A stretch of DNA of 64,000 bases from Calendula officinalis (GCA_963853835.1 OY970820.1:79046909-79110908), one strand, 5' to 3'; numbered from the stretch's first letter, positions 34,457-47,889 are shown. Translations and numbers: made by a program. The notes: generated by a model from the sequence alone, not told the origin.

Positions 34457-36940
34457 TGTGACAACCCTCAAATTTGGGTATTTGGCCCGACACTTATTTC
34501 AACCAAAATTATTAAACAGTTTATGTATCGCTAATGAAGTACCTATTTCGCCTCTAAGTCTAGCAAAATCCTACACATTATGTGTTTTTAGTACACATCA
34601 ATATTTGTGTATGTATTGATTTGTCTATAATGGTAGAATGATGACTATAAATTAACTAGTCGGTGACCAAATATAAATCTAAATCCGGAACTAAAATTAT
34701 GGTACAAATCATCCTACACAATTAAGTATGCACGTATTATCATCTAACTACTCAATACAATATGAGAATATTGAAAGTAACAATATATATATCTAAAGTG
34801 ATATAGTTAACAGTAAATAACCACATTATATAAACAAAGTAAATCTATAGTTGAAACATTTTAGTAACAATATCATTAATTTATACCACGTAATACGAAT
34901 ATCATTTAAATTTTGATAGGCTACCCTTGACCACTTCGCCAGTATCCACCCACCCCTGTACGTGTCATCACCCCTATTATACCTAACTCTCCGACTTCTT
35001 TGTTATTATTATATTATGATAATAATAATATGTAAAAGTTTGTTTAAACAAATATAATCATCATCATCCCATTCCATTGAACCCAACTTCCATTTCTCTA
35101 CCACCGAGATCACCCCATCATCATCACTTTCCTCTCTTTCCAAAACCAACTACCACGTATCTCGTTATCTCTTCTATTCGTTTACCCAACCTCATGACCT
35201 GCAGAAGCGTTTTCCGGCGAAGTAAGTAGACGACTGACGATCTTCATCTCGCCATTCTCTCTTTTCAGATGCAAACCCGCCACCATCACCATCTCATGTG
35301 GCTTACTCCGGCAAACTCGTTATTCCGGCAACAACAGTTCTGGTGATCTCTTTCTCGTCCTAACTCCGGCGACACAAGCAATAAATCCAACGATTCCTTT
35401 CTTTCGTACTCGGTCTCTCTCAAATCCCGATAGGTACATCCTGAAACTCTTTTTAATATTTTTCTTTAAGCATGCATGGTATGGGTTTATCGTCGGTTAT
35501 TCCGACCGACGTCGTACGGTACCACTGTCTCGCATTGTCTCCGGCAGTGTACACCCATAAGCTGTGTATGTGTGAAATTCGTGATGGTGTGTTTCAGTCG
35601 CCCGAGTACTTCGTACTCGCCGGTGAGTCTTATTCTGTTGTGTGTTGTTTCGGTGTTCCGGTCGCCGGCTGCTGCTGGTGTCGATTCCCCTTCGTTGCGT
35701 TATACCCAGCAGATTCGTTGTGGCAGCCCAGTCCGTGTCTAAGCCCAAAGTCAGTTTGTTGAAATCATAGATCAGTAAAACGTTTTCTTTTAAATAAATT
35801 GATTATTTAATACTTTATTTAAATGTTATGAATTAATTATATAATTAATAATTTAATGCCGTACTTCATTTTCTTATTTAATTACTATTTTATAATTAAA
35901 TTTATTTTTGGTTAAAATTATTTTATTCAAGTAATAATTTATTAAATCACGATTTGAACTACCTTCAAATCAAAGGGTAAAGACCTTCAAACTTGTTTAA
36001 GTAAACAAACGTATTTAAAAACACGGACAACTCAACCGAGTCACTAACATATCGCTTGAGTCTACATTCGTACTAATAAAATCTCAATGCATCATATAGA
36101 CTAGACACGTCTTGAGACCGTCATATATTAACTATGAATATGCGTTTAGGACGCAAGGAAACTTTGGTTGGAAACCTCTACATTTATTGAAATACAAGTT
36201 GCTAGATCTGCCAAGGTGAGTTTCACGGCCCCACTTTTACTGTTTTATAACTACATTATTGGGGGAGAAAATATATAACTACACAACTATTTTGCAATAA
36301 ATAATCTTTGTATAATCATTGTTGTGTACACGTACCTAACAATGAAGGACAACCGGACCATGCTACGAGTCCACGTTTAACAGTAATCATTAACTATTTG
36401 TGGTAGCCAAGGAATATAGAGATAGTACTATCGGGATTGATCCCCCGCTCATGGCTACTTATGCGCTAGCCCAACTGGGTTTGAGCTTTATATTCTAACT
36501 ATTTTAGATTTCGGTTTGATTATAGGCTCTTTGATTATACCTTAACTTGAATGTATTGCAAGCATGTCAAGGGATTATGAATTGCACACAAAACTAGTTT
36601 TGTACATGATTTGTACTGAACTATTTCGATGATATTAACTCTTATGAACTCACAAAACCTGTGAACTCACCAACCATCGTGTTGACACTTTTTCTAATAT
36701 GTTTTCTCAGGTAACAGAAATTGATTCGACTTTTAAGCAACGCATAAGTTATGGGTCATCATGCATTTTTAAGAGAATGGGTCTAAGATTTAGACATTAA
36801 TGATTTTCAAAACATTTGGGTTTTGTAAACAAGTTTTGGAAATTTACTATTTATGCGTTGTTTTATTATTACTGATGTGTGATGTTTCTAATTAGTCGCA
36901 CCTCGTTCTTCCGCAAAACCATTTTTGGCGGGGTGTGACA
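34457..36940 (+). repeat. 5' LTR of the LARD-like element
   Basis: A direct repeat with 39338-41822. A G+C-richer stretch at 35080-35760 produces several overlapping open frames, identical in both LTRs, and none of these is taken as a gene. Confidence 0.9.
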
Positions 36941-39337
36941 GATTGGTATCAGAGACATTGGTTATAGTGAATTAGCGGTAGTCTAATCTATAACCGGAAA
37001 AATATTTTGAGTCTAAACATTTTCACTTCATGTAGAGTTGCATCACACATAAACTTGCATTTCATATAGAGTCGCATATCGTATTCCTCCATAGACCTGC
37101 TACTAGGTGCTTTAGTTGGCTTACTCATACATTAGATAGAGCACTCTAGTAATATAGGATACTTATACGTGAAATTATGTGTGATACCTATTACGTTATA
37201 TCGTATACTCAATACGTTGCACTACACTATTCACTGCACACTTACCCTACATGCTTTACACCTAATTTGGATCCTTATCTACACTACACTAATCACTTAC
37301 ACGAAAAGACGAATCCGAGAATCTTTACAAAACGTATGGGAGCAACGAATATTTTGAATAATCTACTCGATTACCCAATGAGCACCAAGGCACGTCATTG
37401 AACGACCTTGCACAATAAACACCTCTACATGTAAACCACTTATCTTAATCACACTTGATGTATTCGTTGTGTACAATATATATACTCATCTCACACAATA
37501 TATACATTATATATATCCTTCTCACACAATGTTCCTCACGTGAGTATTACAAACTTAATACTAATTTCTCATTTCACTAATCGTAAAACTCGAAATATTC
37601 ACCGCTTGACTAAAGACTGAATGTCTACCCATCAACCACTAATGCCACGAAATTTGGTCAATCCAATACGATAAAGATTAAAACAAATTTAAAAGATTCT
37701 TTATATTGTAAAATTGTAAACGAAAATACAAAAGTTGTCCCACATCATCTCGAGGACTTCTCTAAAATAAATTCTAAGCAAAACACCAAAATTCTTATAA
37801 TCTTATATGAAGAATATGAAGTGATAATGATGAGGAAACATTGTATCATGATATTATAAAAACGGGTGGCCAACGTGTTTATAATTACATAGTAGAATGT
37901 GGAATTATCAAAGTCAAGAATTAATAAAAGGAACAATGAATAATCATCCTTAGCACACGTGTTAAAGAAAGAAAAAAAAACCAATCAAACAACAAATTAA
38001 AAACATACCTAACCTATGAATCTATTGGAAAATACCCTTAAAAGACTTAATAAGATTTCCAACATCCACTCCAAATTGAATGGAGAACTAAACTAAACTC
38101 ACTAAACTCGAAAGTCTAATCTATCGCAAGATGGCCTTACCGCCCTTGAATCCAACCGAGACGTGAGTATTGTCTTTACAACGGTCAGAACTTCTACATT
38201 TAGGATCGTCTGTGACTAAACGTTTTTCTTAATAAGAGTCCAAACCCATCCTTATGAAAATTAATCCCTACGAGCGCGTACAACCTACAGAAAGCTAACT
38301 AAAGTAACAATAAGAAACCAACACTCATTCATTAATAAACGACCACTTTGGTCAACTGAAATGGTTATTTTATACTAAAAAAAGAAATCGATCTACATCC
38401 AAATAAATCCAACAAAAGTTCAACGTGAAGATATTCCAAACTGAAAAATTTAAAACTTGTTATGACCCCAACGAATTCCTACCTACGTCTTCCACCGCAA
38501 CAGAGATGTCAACAACAATAATTGACCTTATAAATAATGTTTACCAAATGGCATGAGACACGAACATAAAACTTTGTTTATGAGAAAGTATTGCCCTAAT
38601 AACGAAATTTAAAAAAAATAGAAACCAAATTATGAAACCTATCAATTGAAAGTTCTGATATTTTCAACTACATCACCATATTTAGTCAATTAGACTGACT
38701 CGTTTCTCATCTCGAAGCTCCCGAAGCTAAAAATAAAAAAGAAAAGAATACATAATAATAATCGAGAAGTGTATGTGGGAATTGGCACCCCAAATCAGTG
38801 GAATGAGCACCACGTCCCAAAACCTAAAGTATAAATTATGTGCCATAACAATAATAGTCCTACCCAAAGTAACCAAAAACTTCATCATTTACCGCGACGC
38901 GTTGCGAAACTATCAAAGAAATGACAATTAAGGCACTATATACACCATGAAATTAAGGAGAATAGTAATGAAAAAAAAAAAAAAAAAAACAACTTGCAAA
39001 AGTTGTGGTGAAACCGGACATTATTCTCAAGTTGAGGAACAACAATAACGACAACAACAATCATAATAACATCACCAACAACAATAATCTTTAAAAAACA
39101 ATCCTAATGAAAATGATAACGGCAAAATCCTGATACCGAGAACGGAACGTTTCTTTTACGTTACCGGTACTTTTAAGATCATTAATATTTAAGAAACAAT
39201 TATCGAACATTTCCTATTTCAGATTATCAACAAGAAACTTAACGGAATGCAAGTATTCAGATTTTATCTTTTCGACAACTAGTCTATTAATACATCGTTT
39301 TAAATTTCGGGACGAAATTTATTTAGCAAGGGGAGAA
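36941..39337 (+). pseudogene. Gag/protease remnant of the LARD-like element
   Basis: After the primer binding site the interior is mostly degenerate. At 38993-39033 the plus strand encodes CKSCGETGHYSQ, a CCHC zinc knuckle whose final cysteine is lost. At about 39200-39300 a frame with an LFDN-like block recalls a gypsy protease just before the 3' LTR. Everything between protease and polypurine tract that a gypsy element needs is missing. The element therefore depends on proteins from elsewhere. Confidence 0.5.
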
Positions 39338-41822
39338 TGTGACAACCCTCAAATTTGGGTATTTGGCCCGACACTTATTTCAACCAAAATTATTAAACAG
39401 TTTATGTATCGCTAATGAAGTACCTATTTCGCCTCTAAGTCTAGCAAAATCCTACACATTATGTGTTTTTAGTACACATCAATATTTGTGTATGTATTGA
39501 TTTGTCTATAATGGTAGAATGATGACTATAAATTAACTAGTCGGTGACCAAATATAAATCTAAATCCGGAACTAAAATTATGGTACAAATCATCCTACAC
39601 AATTAAGTATGCACGTATTATCATCTAACTACTCAATACAATATGAGAATATTGAAAGTAACAATATATATATCTAAAGTGATATAGTTAACAGTAAATA
39701 ACCACATTATATAAACAAAGTAAATCTATAGTTGAAACATTTTAGTAACAATATCATTAATTTATACCACGTAATACGAATATCATTTAAATTTTGATAG
39801 GCTACCCTTGACCACTTCGCCAGTATCCACCCACCCCTGTACGTGTCATCACCCCTATTATACCTAACTCTCCGACTTCTTTGTTATTATTATATTATGA
39901 TAATAATAATATGTAAAAGTTTGTTTAAACAAATATAATCATCATCATCCCATTCCATTGAACCCAACTTCCATTTCTCTACCACCGAGATCACCCCATC
40001 ATCATCACTTTCCTCTCTTTCCAAAACCAACTACCACGTATCTCGTTATCTCTTCTATTCGTTTACCCAACCTCATGACCTGCAGAAGCGTTTTCCGGCG
40101 AAGTAAGTAGACGACTGACGATCTTCATCTCGCCATTCTCTCTTTTCAGATGCAAACCCGCCACCATCACCATCTCATGTGGCTTACTCCGGCAAACTCG
40201 TTATTCCGGCAACAACAGTTCTGGTGATCTCTTTCTCGTCCTAACTCCGGCGACACAAGCAATAAATCCAACGATTCCTTTCTTTCGTACTCGGTCTCTC
40301 TCAAATCCCGATAGGTACATCCTGAAACTCTTTTTAATATTTTTCTTTAAGCATGCATGGTATGGGTTTATCGTCGGTTATTCCGACCGACGTCGTACGG
40401 TACCACTGTCTCGCATTGTCTCCGGCAGTGTACACCCATAAGCTGTGTATGTGTGAAATTCGTGATGGTGTGTTTCAGTCGCCCGAGTACTTCGTACTCG
40501 CCGGTGAGTCTTATTCTGTTGTGTGTTGTTTCGGTGTTCCGGTCGCCGGCTGCTGCTGGTGTCGATTCCCCTTCGTTGCGTTATACCCAGCAGATTCGTT
40601 GTGGCAGCCCAGTCCGTGTCTAAGCCCAAAGTCAGTTTGTTGAAATCATAGATCAGTAAAACGTTTTCTTTTAAATAATTTGATTATTTAATACTTTATT
40701 TAAATGTTATGAATTAATTATATAATTAATAATTTAATGACGTACTTCATTTTCTTATTTAATTACTATTTTATAATTAAATTTATTTTTGTTTAAAATT
40801 ATTTTATTCAAGTAATAATTTATTAAATCACGATTTGAACTACCTTCAAATCAAAGGGTAAAGACCTTCAAACTTGTTTAAGTAAACAAACGTATTTAAA
40901 AACACGGACAACTCAACCGAGTCACTAACATATCGCTTGAGTCTACATTCGTACTAATAAAATCTCAATGCATCATATAGACTAGGCACGTCTTGAGACC
41001 GTCATATATTAACTATGAATATGCGTTTAGGACGCAAGGAAACTTTGGTTGGAAACCTCTACATTTATTGAAATACAAGTTGCTAGATCTGCCAAGGTGA
41101 GTTTCACGGCCCCACTTTTACTGTTTTATAACTACATTATTGGGGGAGAAAATATATAACTACACAACTATTTTGCAATAAATAATCTTTGTATAATCAT
41201 TGTTGTGTACACGTACCTAACAATGAAGGACAACCGGACCATGCTACGAGTCCACGTTTAACAGTAATCATTAACTATTTGTGGTAGCCAAGGAATATAG
41301 AGATAGTACTATCGGGATTGATCCCCCGCTCATGGCTAGTTATGCGCTAGCCCAACTGGGTTTGAGCTTTATATTCTAACTATTTTAGATTTCGGTTTGA
41401 TTATAGGCTCTTTGATTATACCTTAACTTGAATGTATTGCAAGCATGTCAAGGGATTATGAATTGCACACAAAAACTATTTTTGTACATGATTTGTACTG
41501 AACTATTTCGATGATATTAACTCTTATGAACTCACAAAACCTGTGAACTCACCAACCATCGTGTTGACACTTTTTCTAATATGTTTTCTCAGGTAACAGA
41601 AATTGATTCGACTTTTAAGCAACGCATAAGTTATGGGTCATCATGCATTTTTAAGAGAATGGGTCTAAGATTTAGACATTAATGATTTTCAAAACATTTG
41701 GGTTTTGTAAACAAGTTTTGGAAATTTACTATTTATGCGTTGTTTTATTATTACTGATGTGTGATGTTTCTAATTAGTCGCACCTCGTTCTTCCGCAAAA
41801 CCATTTTTGGCGGGGTGTGACA
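39338..41822 (+). repeat. 3' LTR of the LARD-like element
   Basis: Nearly identical to 34457-36940, preceded by the polypurine tract and followed by the AAAAC target duplication. Confidence 0.9.
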
Positions 41823-42420
41823 AAAACGCTCCAAAAAACATGTATTTGAGACGTTTTTTTAAGAAAATGTTCCAAAGTAGTTGTTTAGAACAGTTCCACT
41901 AAAAGCGTTTCAAAAAATTTAGTTATTTGGAACGGTCTCCCTAAAAATGTTACAAATAATTGGTTACTATACGGAACTTTTTTTATAAAAGTGTTCCGTA
42001 ATAATTAGTTGGAACGCTTTTCTGAAAATTGTTTCAAATAATTGTTATCGTTCGGAGCTTTTTTTGATAAAGTGTTTCAAAATAGTTTGTTACGATTGTT
42101 CCACGATAGTTGGTATATATTTCGGAACTTTTTTAATATAAGTGTTCCAAACTTTTTTAATAAATGTAATTGTTTGGAACTAGTTCCTAAACTCATTAGT
42201 TTTATAAGTTATGCCATAAAATTTAATTTTATCCAATGCTTTAAAACCCCGGTTATTACTCGACCCGGTAAGTTGGCCGGGTCACGGATCGATCGGTTCA
42301 ACCGGCGGATCAACTGGGGTTAACTAAGAACATATACGATTTTTATTATATAAAAGATACGCGTATTAAAAAATGGGGTAGAGACAAAATGTGACCAAAT
42401 TTGCTCATTTATTGTTTCAT

Positions 42421-42758
42421 ATGGATTGTCAAAATTCGATATACGATATTTCACGTTCTAACCCAAAATTATATGTAAAGGATGTGCAAACTTTTCTTGC
42501 ATTTGCTGAGACTAATCAAGTGAGTAGTGCAGCTCGATACATGTGGTATCCTAGTAAAGATTGTAAAACCGTTTGTAAATTTAACGATGCATGTGTAATT
42601 GAGGGGCACTTGATTAAATATAATTTTATGCATAAGTATACGTGTTGGCGTTGATGATGTTGTCGACGAGGATGAATACAATCATTTTGACGAGCTACCA
42701 CCATTTTATGTTGGTATCCGCCCCATGGATGGTGATAATGGTAGCCATACATACTTAT
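42421..42758 (+). pseudogene. CACTA transposase-associated domain fragment
   Basis: From the Met codon at 42421 the frame reads MDCQNSIYDISRSNP, then FLAFAETNQ, MWYPSKDCK, VIEGHLIKYNFMHKYTCWR. The order and spacing match the N-terminal transposase-associated domain (PF13963) of plant CACTA TNPD proteins, including the C-P-C-x-x-C-type block, here partly lost. A TGA follows. The protein resumes one base over with DDVVDEDEYNHFDELPPFY up to about 42758. The catalytic Transposase_21 region is not found downstream. Confidence 0.7.
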
Positions 42759-43029
42759 AATATGACCATGAATTCAATAAGAGAGCTCGGATAGCCCTTC
42801 CCACTCACACGGGTTCTTCTATTGAAGAGGTTCCCCTTGAGGTGGGGCGTACATAAGAGGAAAACAAGACATGAATTCTCTACAATGACTGGCAACCATA
42901 TGCTTTGACCCGCATTAAATGTCGGGCCATTCGTTGACCAAATAAAATATTCATAAAACTTAGATTTATATGCAACGATTTGGAAGTAAAATACTTGGAA
43001 TTTGGCATCTATGATCTTGATGAATTGTT

Positions 43030-44008
43030 GAAGTGGTTATGACTTGCTAGTATAGGGAATATATGCTAGTTGGTGGAACCTTGGAAGTGTTGTAGTTATA
43101 TTCGGGTTTTTTGGCCCGTTTGGATCAACTAGTCGTAAAACAGGCTAGATGGTTATAAATGAAAACTTGATATGTTGTGGTTCTTAGACTTGTTGGTAAT
43201 GTCATAAAATGTGTATTTTATGAGTTTTGGACTGTGATTTGTTAAATTGATGATTTTTGACATTTCGGTGGAATAGTTACTAATTCGGCGTACTTGTTAC
43301 AGGAACCGGGAAGGAGACTCATAGATATTAGCTCACTGAGTTACAGGATCGAAGGTTGAAAGGTGAGTGGATTCAACCTCCAACTTGTGTTGGTTATTTT
43401 CGGTTTGGTATTCGTATACTTGGTAAAAACGCAGGAAATGTGGCTGAGTTGGGGAGTTCGCGACGCGAACTGTAGTTCGCGATCGTGAACTATCGACAGA
43501 GAATTTGGGTGTAAATCGTGAACTAGTTCACGGACAAGTTCCCAACGCGAACCTGAGTTTGCGACGCGAACTCGGAGTTCGCGATGGGAACTTTTCTGCG
43601 ACGTTATTCGTTGAGATTTTTCGTAGCTAGCCTACTCGATATGTATACCTAGTGATAGAGGACTACTATACATGAAAATGTGCACATTCGGGATGAAATT
43701 AGTGTCGGAAGAATAACGGCTGGGCATAGTGTATCGACGATCGTGATATCCGGACCTTACATGTATGTGTTACACGTAAGGGGGTTTAACTAACACCTTG
43801 GTTTGTAATATTTTGTAATATTCGTACCACACGTGTAACAAAATGTATTTTGTAAAATGAGCCTAGTTTTTGTATTACCGTCTTTTAACTAACACCTTGG
43901 TTTGTAATATTTTGCTGGACCTTGCTTGTAACCTTAACTTAACTAGACACTAAACCTAATCGCTTACGTGACTTTTAAAAAAAATGGTTTCAAAAATATG
44001 GTGTTACA
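43030..44008 (+). mobile_element. Probable LTR fragment in the CACTA element
   Basis: The right end …GGTGTTACA at 44008 looks like an LTR terminus. Inside lie features common in long gypsy LTRs, including a cluster of GTTCGCGACGCGAAC-type palindromes (43455-43600) and two copies of AACACCTTGGTTTGTAATAT (43793 and 43890). The left end and target duplication could not be found. Confidence 0.4.
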
Positions 44009-44371
44009 GAGTTAGTCTATCCATAGACAAATTACATAACTACACCTGAAATCAACACGAAAAAGGCAAACATGTTTCAGATCAGTTTTAGTTGACTCAA
44101 GTGACCCGTTTATTAAATGGGTTAGGTTTGGTTTCATGATAAGTTAATGAGTTGACCCGTCAACCCTTCAATTCGAACCTACGAACATGAATCCGACCTG
44201 AATTGTCACCCCTTCTAATAATAAGTACCAGTGTATGTTATAATTTGACATCTATCATTTAATTATTATTATCAACTATTATATTGTTGTTGAAATAAGA
44301 AGAAAAAGAACATAAACATGTCTAGTGTCTACATTTTAAATGAACACTTCACTAAATTATACCATATGCAA

Positions 44372-44785
44372 GTGTAAATAAGTCGAGCCGAGTCCGAGCT
44401 TGACTAGCTTTGAGCTCGGCTCGTTAGCTCGAGTTCAAGTCGTTGAGCTTTATATGTAAAGCTCGAGCTTGGGTCATTTAGGTTTTCACAGGCTCGGACT
44501 CAACTCGATTATACTCATTTAAGTTCCCGTATACATAAAATATATAATTCTTTTATTTAATTATAATATTTAATATATTATGTAAGCATTTCATTTTTAT
44601 ATTATATTATATAATATATATAGACACATATTATAAAAATATATAATATATCGATCTTTTAAATGCACTCTAAATTAAGCTTAATCTCGGCTCGAATTTA
44701 TTTAACTCCAACTTTTATCGATCTTTTAACGAGCCGAGCTCCAATAGCTTACGAACAACTCCGCTCACTTTCACCCCTAGCCACT
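44372..44785. mobile_element. Probable hAT-like MITE with GAGCTCGGCTCG arms
   Basis: Both ends carry inverted CGAGCCGAG / GAGCTCGGCTCG blocks. The outer sequence is AAGTGTAAATAAGTCGAG on the left and CTCACTTTCACCCCTAG on the right. The element is decayed, no target duplication can be fixed, and it is nested in the CACTA transposon. Confidence 0.45.
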
Positions 44786-46029
44786 CCTAATATGCATAAT
44801 GTTTAAAGTAAACTTAAAAGAAAAATTATTTAGGCCAAATAAAATAATAAATAATGGTAATAACAGATAAAAGAGCACTTTGCTACCTTTTGCTTATGGC
44901 TATTTCCTTGAAGAAAAAAAAGGGGCGAAAATTTCTAAACTAAGATATTTCCCTCCAAGAACGTGATTTTCCCTCAAAACTCCCAACATATATATTTCAT
45001 CTTTCTTTTCCCTTTCATTGTTTCTTAACCGGTCAATTTGAGATCATCTCTTCTTAATTTGAGATTATAACTTCGATATGCAGAAACTAAGGTACATTTT
45101 CATGTTGCTCTTCCATAATAACATCGTTAATTCCAAGTCGATGCTTTCATCATTATTCCGCTTAGAATTAGCTTGAAATCCTTCGAGACACAATTTGAAA
45201 CTTTGACTATGCATTTTGCATGTTAACAAGGGGTTGTGGTTAGGGATGTGCAATTAATTTTACAATTTTACTTGGAATTGGGAATGGATTTCACTGCTTG
45301 CTCAAGGCTCGTAATTGGTATGTAAATTGGGGATTTTTATTTCTAATTGACTGGTACGCCAATTTTATACTTATCTGATTTGTATTGATTTTTTATTCAT
45401 CAACCTAGGTTTATAAATAATGTTTGATAGTTTTTTTTGTTTACGGTTCAAACTTAAGTTAGAAAACTAAGTGGGTGTATTTTTACCAAACCCGTGTCTT
45501 TTGTGCTTTCGCTTGTTTTAGTGATTAATTAGAGAGTCTAATAAATTATGTCTTTTATTTGTTAACGAAAGATGAAAACTTATGCTTATTTACACATATG
45601 TAGTTGGGAGGTTTTTTAAGTGAAACCAAAGTTGTACACCATCTCGGTAATAGGATAGATGACAGAAATTTGGCTTGACGCGCCCATAATTCATTGATGG
45701 TGTATTGGTGTATGTAAGTTTTTTGACTTTCAGTTCATCATGATACTAAATTTTTTTATATATTGGTCATCATAATTTATTTTATTATATTTGTTATTTT
45801 CATTTAGGCATTTGTACGGGGCTTGAAAAGACACTTAATCCGGATATATACACTGAAGAGTATGCTTAGAAGACTATGGCTTGTCGTGACTCTTACACAC
45901 AAAACATTACTTGTACAAAAAAATAAAGCATTTTTCCTTTTACCTTATCATAAAGAGTACGTAAACTTTAGTTTTTCTTTCCTTTTATGATTGTGGTTAT
46001 ATGTTTAAAAGGCATAAACTTTTGTGTAG

Positions 46030-46640
46030 AGATCATTGGTCATTACTTATTATTGACCGTCCCATGGAAAAGGGGTACATTTTGGATTCATAGAATAAAG
46101 ACGAGAAAGACAAAAAGACCCCAGATTTATTGGATGTAAACGTGTTGAACAAGTAAGGTTTTCTAATGTTGATATTCAATTTATAATTCATAGCTTCATG
46201 TCTTTTAACTTCAACACTTGTTTTCTTAGCGCATGTCAAGTGAACTTAGATTGGACTTTTCGTAAGGTAAATCACTCATACTTATATAAAGCACTATGTA
46301 TATTTACGTTTTTTATATGTGAAATGTATGTTTGTTATTTGGTTATAGTGTAACCAACAAAGGGACACTTGGGAATGCAGCTACTATATCATGAAATGGA
46401 TTCTTGAGTTTTTTATGGTCGTACAACATGAATTCCCCAATAATGTAAGTAGTGTTTGTCTATTGCAACAAATCATTTCTTCGTTAATTAATTAACTAAT
46501 TTTCTTCTTCTTACTAACAGATTCCTACAAACATCACAACAATAAAGACAATACCCATGACAGTGTTGGACAAGATGATAAATTCTACGAGTAAACTATT
46601 TTATGGACTTTATTGCCAACCATCTAAAGAAAGCATTTAG
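46030..46640 (+). pseudogene. Ulp1-like (C48) protease remnant in CACTA
   Basis: Exon-like pieces can be read on the plus strand. Near 46030 there is DHWSLLIIDRPMEKGYILDS, which has the catalytic His and the downstream LDS of Ulp1-like proteases. At 46350-46444 there is QQRDTWECSYYIMKWILEFF, which has the catalytic Gln-x-x-Cys region. A further piece runs from 46521 to about 46637. Introns with GT/AG borders separate them. A TAG follows the LDS block at 46091. Ulp1 domains of this kind occur in plant CACTA and Mutator-like elements, where their role is unclear. Here it cannot be active. Confidence 0.68.
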
Positions 46641-46844
46641 GTATATATTTAATGTATGAATGTAGTTTTGTGTTTTGAATAGTTTTTGGAATAAATTGGT
46701 TGTAGTGGATTAATGTGGTTAATCTAATGTTAGACACACGTTGGTAGTAATTGATGAATTTGATATTGTGGATTGTTGGTTAAATTTGATGTTGAAATAG
46801 TAGATGTAGAACTGAAAAAACAAATCTAGTAGTAAATTATTCCA

Positions 46845-47284
46845 TAATGGTTTTTATAAATCTTTCAATTCAAAGAGTTCTAAAAAAGTAAATGGTTAAT
46901 GAAACACTTTCAGTGAAAGTGTTCCAAAGAATAAATGATTATGGAATATTTTGAATAAAAGTGTTTCAAAAAAATTGAATGGTTAGCCGAACACTTTTAG
47001 CAAAAGTGTTCCAAAAAAATGAAGGATTATGGAACATTTTTAATAAAAGTGTTCCAAAATATTAATGGCTAATGGAACGTTTTTACTAACAAGAGTTCCT
47101 AAAAATGAATGATTTATCAAACGGCTTTTAGTGAAAAGTGTTCCAAAAGATATATATTTGGGGACATTTATTAAATCGCTCCTAAAAGTTTTTTTCTTTT
47201 GGAACAGTCACATAGGGAATACTATATATAAACGTTATAAAATGCCTTTTAAAATGTTCCAAAAAATGATTTTCTGTACTAGTG
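46845..47284. repeat. Right subterminal repeats and end of the CACTA element
   Basis: At least seven imperfect copies of AAAAGTGTTCCAAAA, with the inverse GGAACACTTTTA, spaced about 40-60 bp apart. They run up to the terminal TTTTCTGTACTAGTG. Confidence 0.8.
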
Positions 47285-47405
47285 CCCGATCGTTTGTGTA
47301 ATTTACTTTTTGTTTAATTTCCAGTTTGATCCTTGCCCTCACAATTCACATTGACTATACTGGATTACTTTCAACTGTGTTGTTACATTGTATGATATCA
47401 TAAGA

Positions 47406-47884
47406 ACCTAAAAGGAGAAAAATATCGTCTTAACCAACCACCCTTCTTGCTGCCCTTCGGTGCCACCTCACGGCGGCAAACTGGGCATGAGTTAACCTGA
47501 GCTAACCACGGTTCAATGCAACCCGAATGATATAAGTGTATAGAAGGTAATTTCTTAGACTAGACCCCAATATAAGTTTCTCCTTACAAACCGCACAATG
47601 AGAATCAGACCGTATGTCTTTCTTTGAAACTTTAGCTGTTGGAATCCCATCAATTAACAGTTTTGAAGCTGGTTGAGAAACTTCTTCATCATGAACATTA
47701 AATTGCTGAAAAAAACTTCAACCCCGGGTCCCACAAAGAAATCCGCACCATTTTCTCTGAATCCTAGTACTTCATTAAAAAGCTCAAAAAGTCCACCATT
47801 GTTGGGTATTCTAACGGGCATCTCGGCTGTGTAAATGAGACACTGCAGTACGCTCGTACTGACCGCCTCAGTACTGACTCTCAA
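47406..47884 (-). pseudogene. RING-H2 ubiquitin ligase pseudogene
   Basis: On the minus strand the pieces run in order: GGLFELFNEVLGFRENGADF, then NVHDEEVSQPASKLLINGIP, then SDSHCAVCKE, then HLYHSGCIEPWLAQ and NSCPVCRREV. The last two are a RING-H2 finger (C-x2-C … H-x2-H … C-x2-C) of the type found in plant BTL/RHC-like E3 ligases, which pass ubiquitin from an E2 enzyme to substrates. Following it needs at least two frame changes, one at a T run near 47712 and one inside the RING near 47540. The first two RING cysteines and the last four ligands survive, but the linker is scrambled. It lies just outside the CACTA end. Confidence 0.7.
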
Positions 47885-47889
47885 ACTTT

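Larger units (their letters stand above)
34457..41822 (+). mobile_element. LARD-like Ty3/gypsy-type element, recent insertion
   Basis: LTRs 34457-36940 and 39338-41822 (2484 and 2485 bp) start TGTGACAACC and end GGGGTGTGACA. AAAAC is duplicated at 34452-34456 and 41823-41827. The primer binding site TGGTATCAGAG starts at 36944 and the polypurine tract AGCAAGGGGAGAA ends at 39337, so it reads on the plus strand. I count fewer than ten differences between the LTRs (well under 1 %), so the insertion is young. The 2.4-kb interior has only a zinc-knuckle trace (38993-39033) and a protease-like trace (about 39200-39300). Integrase and reverse transcriptase are absent. Confidence 0.9.
34360..47284 (+). 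mobile_element. CACTA (En/Spm) transposon, non-autonomous, with nested LTR element
   Basis: The left end CACTACTACAGAAAA at 34360 and right end TTTTCTGTACTAGTG at 47284 are inverted, and CCC is duplicated on both sides (34357-34359 and 47285-47287). Both subterminal regions (34375-34450 plus 41828-42190, and 46850-47270) are full of GTGTTCCAAA/GGAACACTTTT variants, as expected of CACTA transposase-binding repeats. It holds a transposase-associated N-terminal fragment (42421-42758) and a Ulp1-like protease remnant (46030-46640), but no intact transposase. A 7.4-kb LTR element (34457-41822) sits inside the left subterminal region. Without it the CACTA is about 5.5 kb. Confidence 0.85.

Noticed and set aside
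35472..35762. Overlapping open frames of about 85-95 codons, repeated at 40353-40643
   Set aside because: They lie inside the duplicated LTRs of one element, in several frames at once. They are by-products of a G+C-richer stretch.
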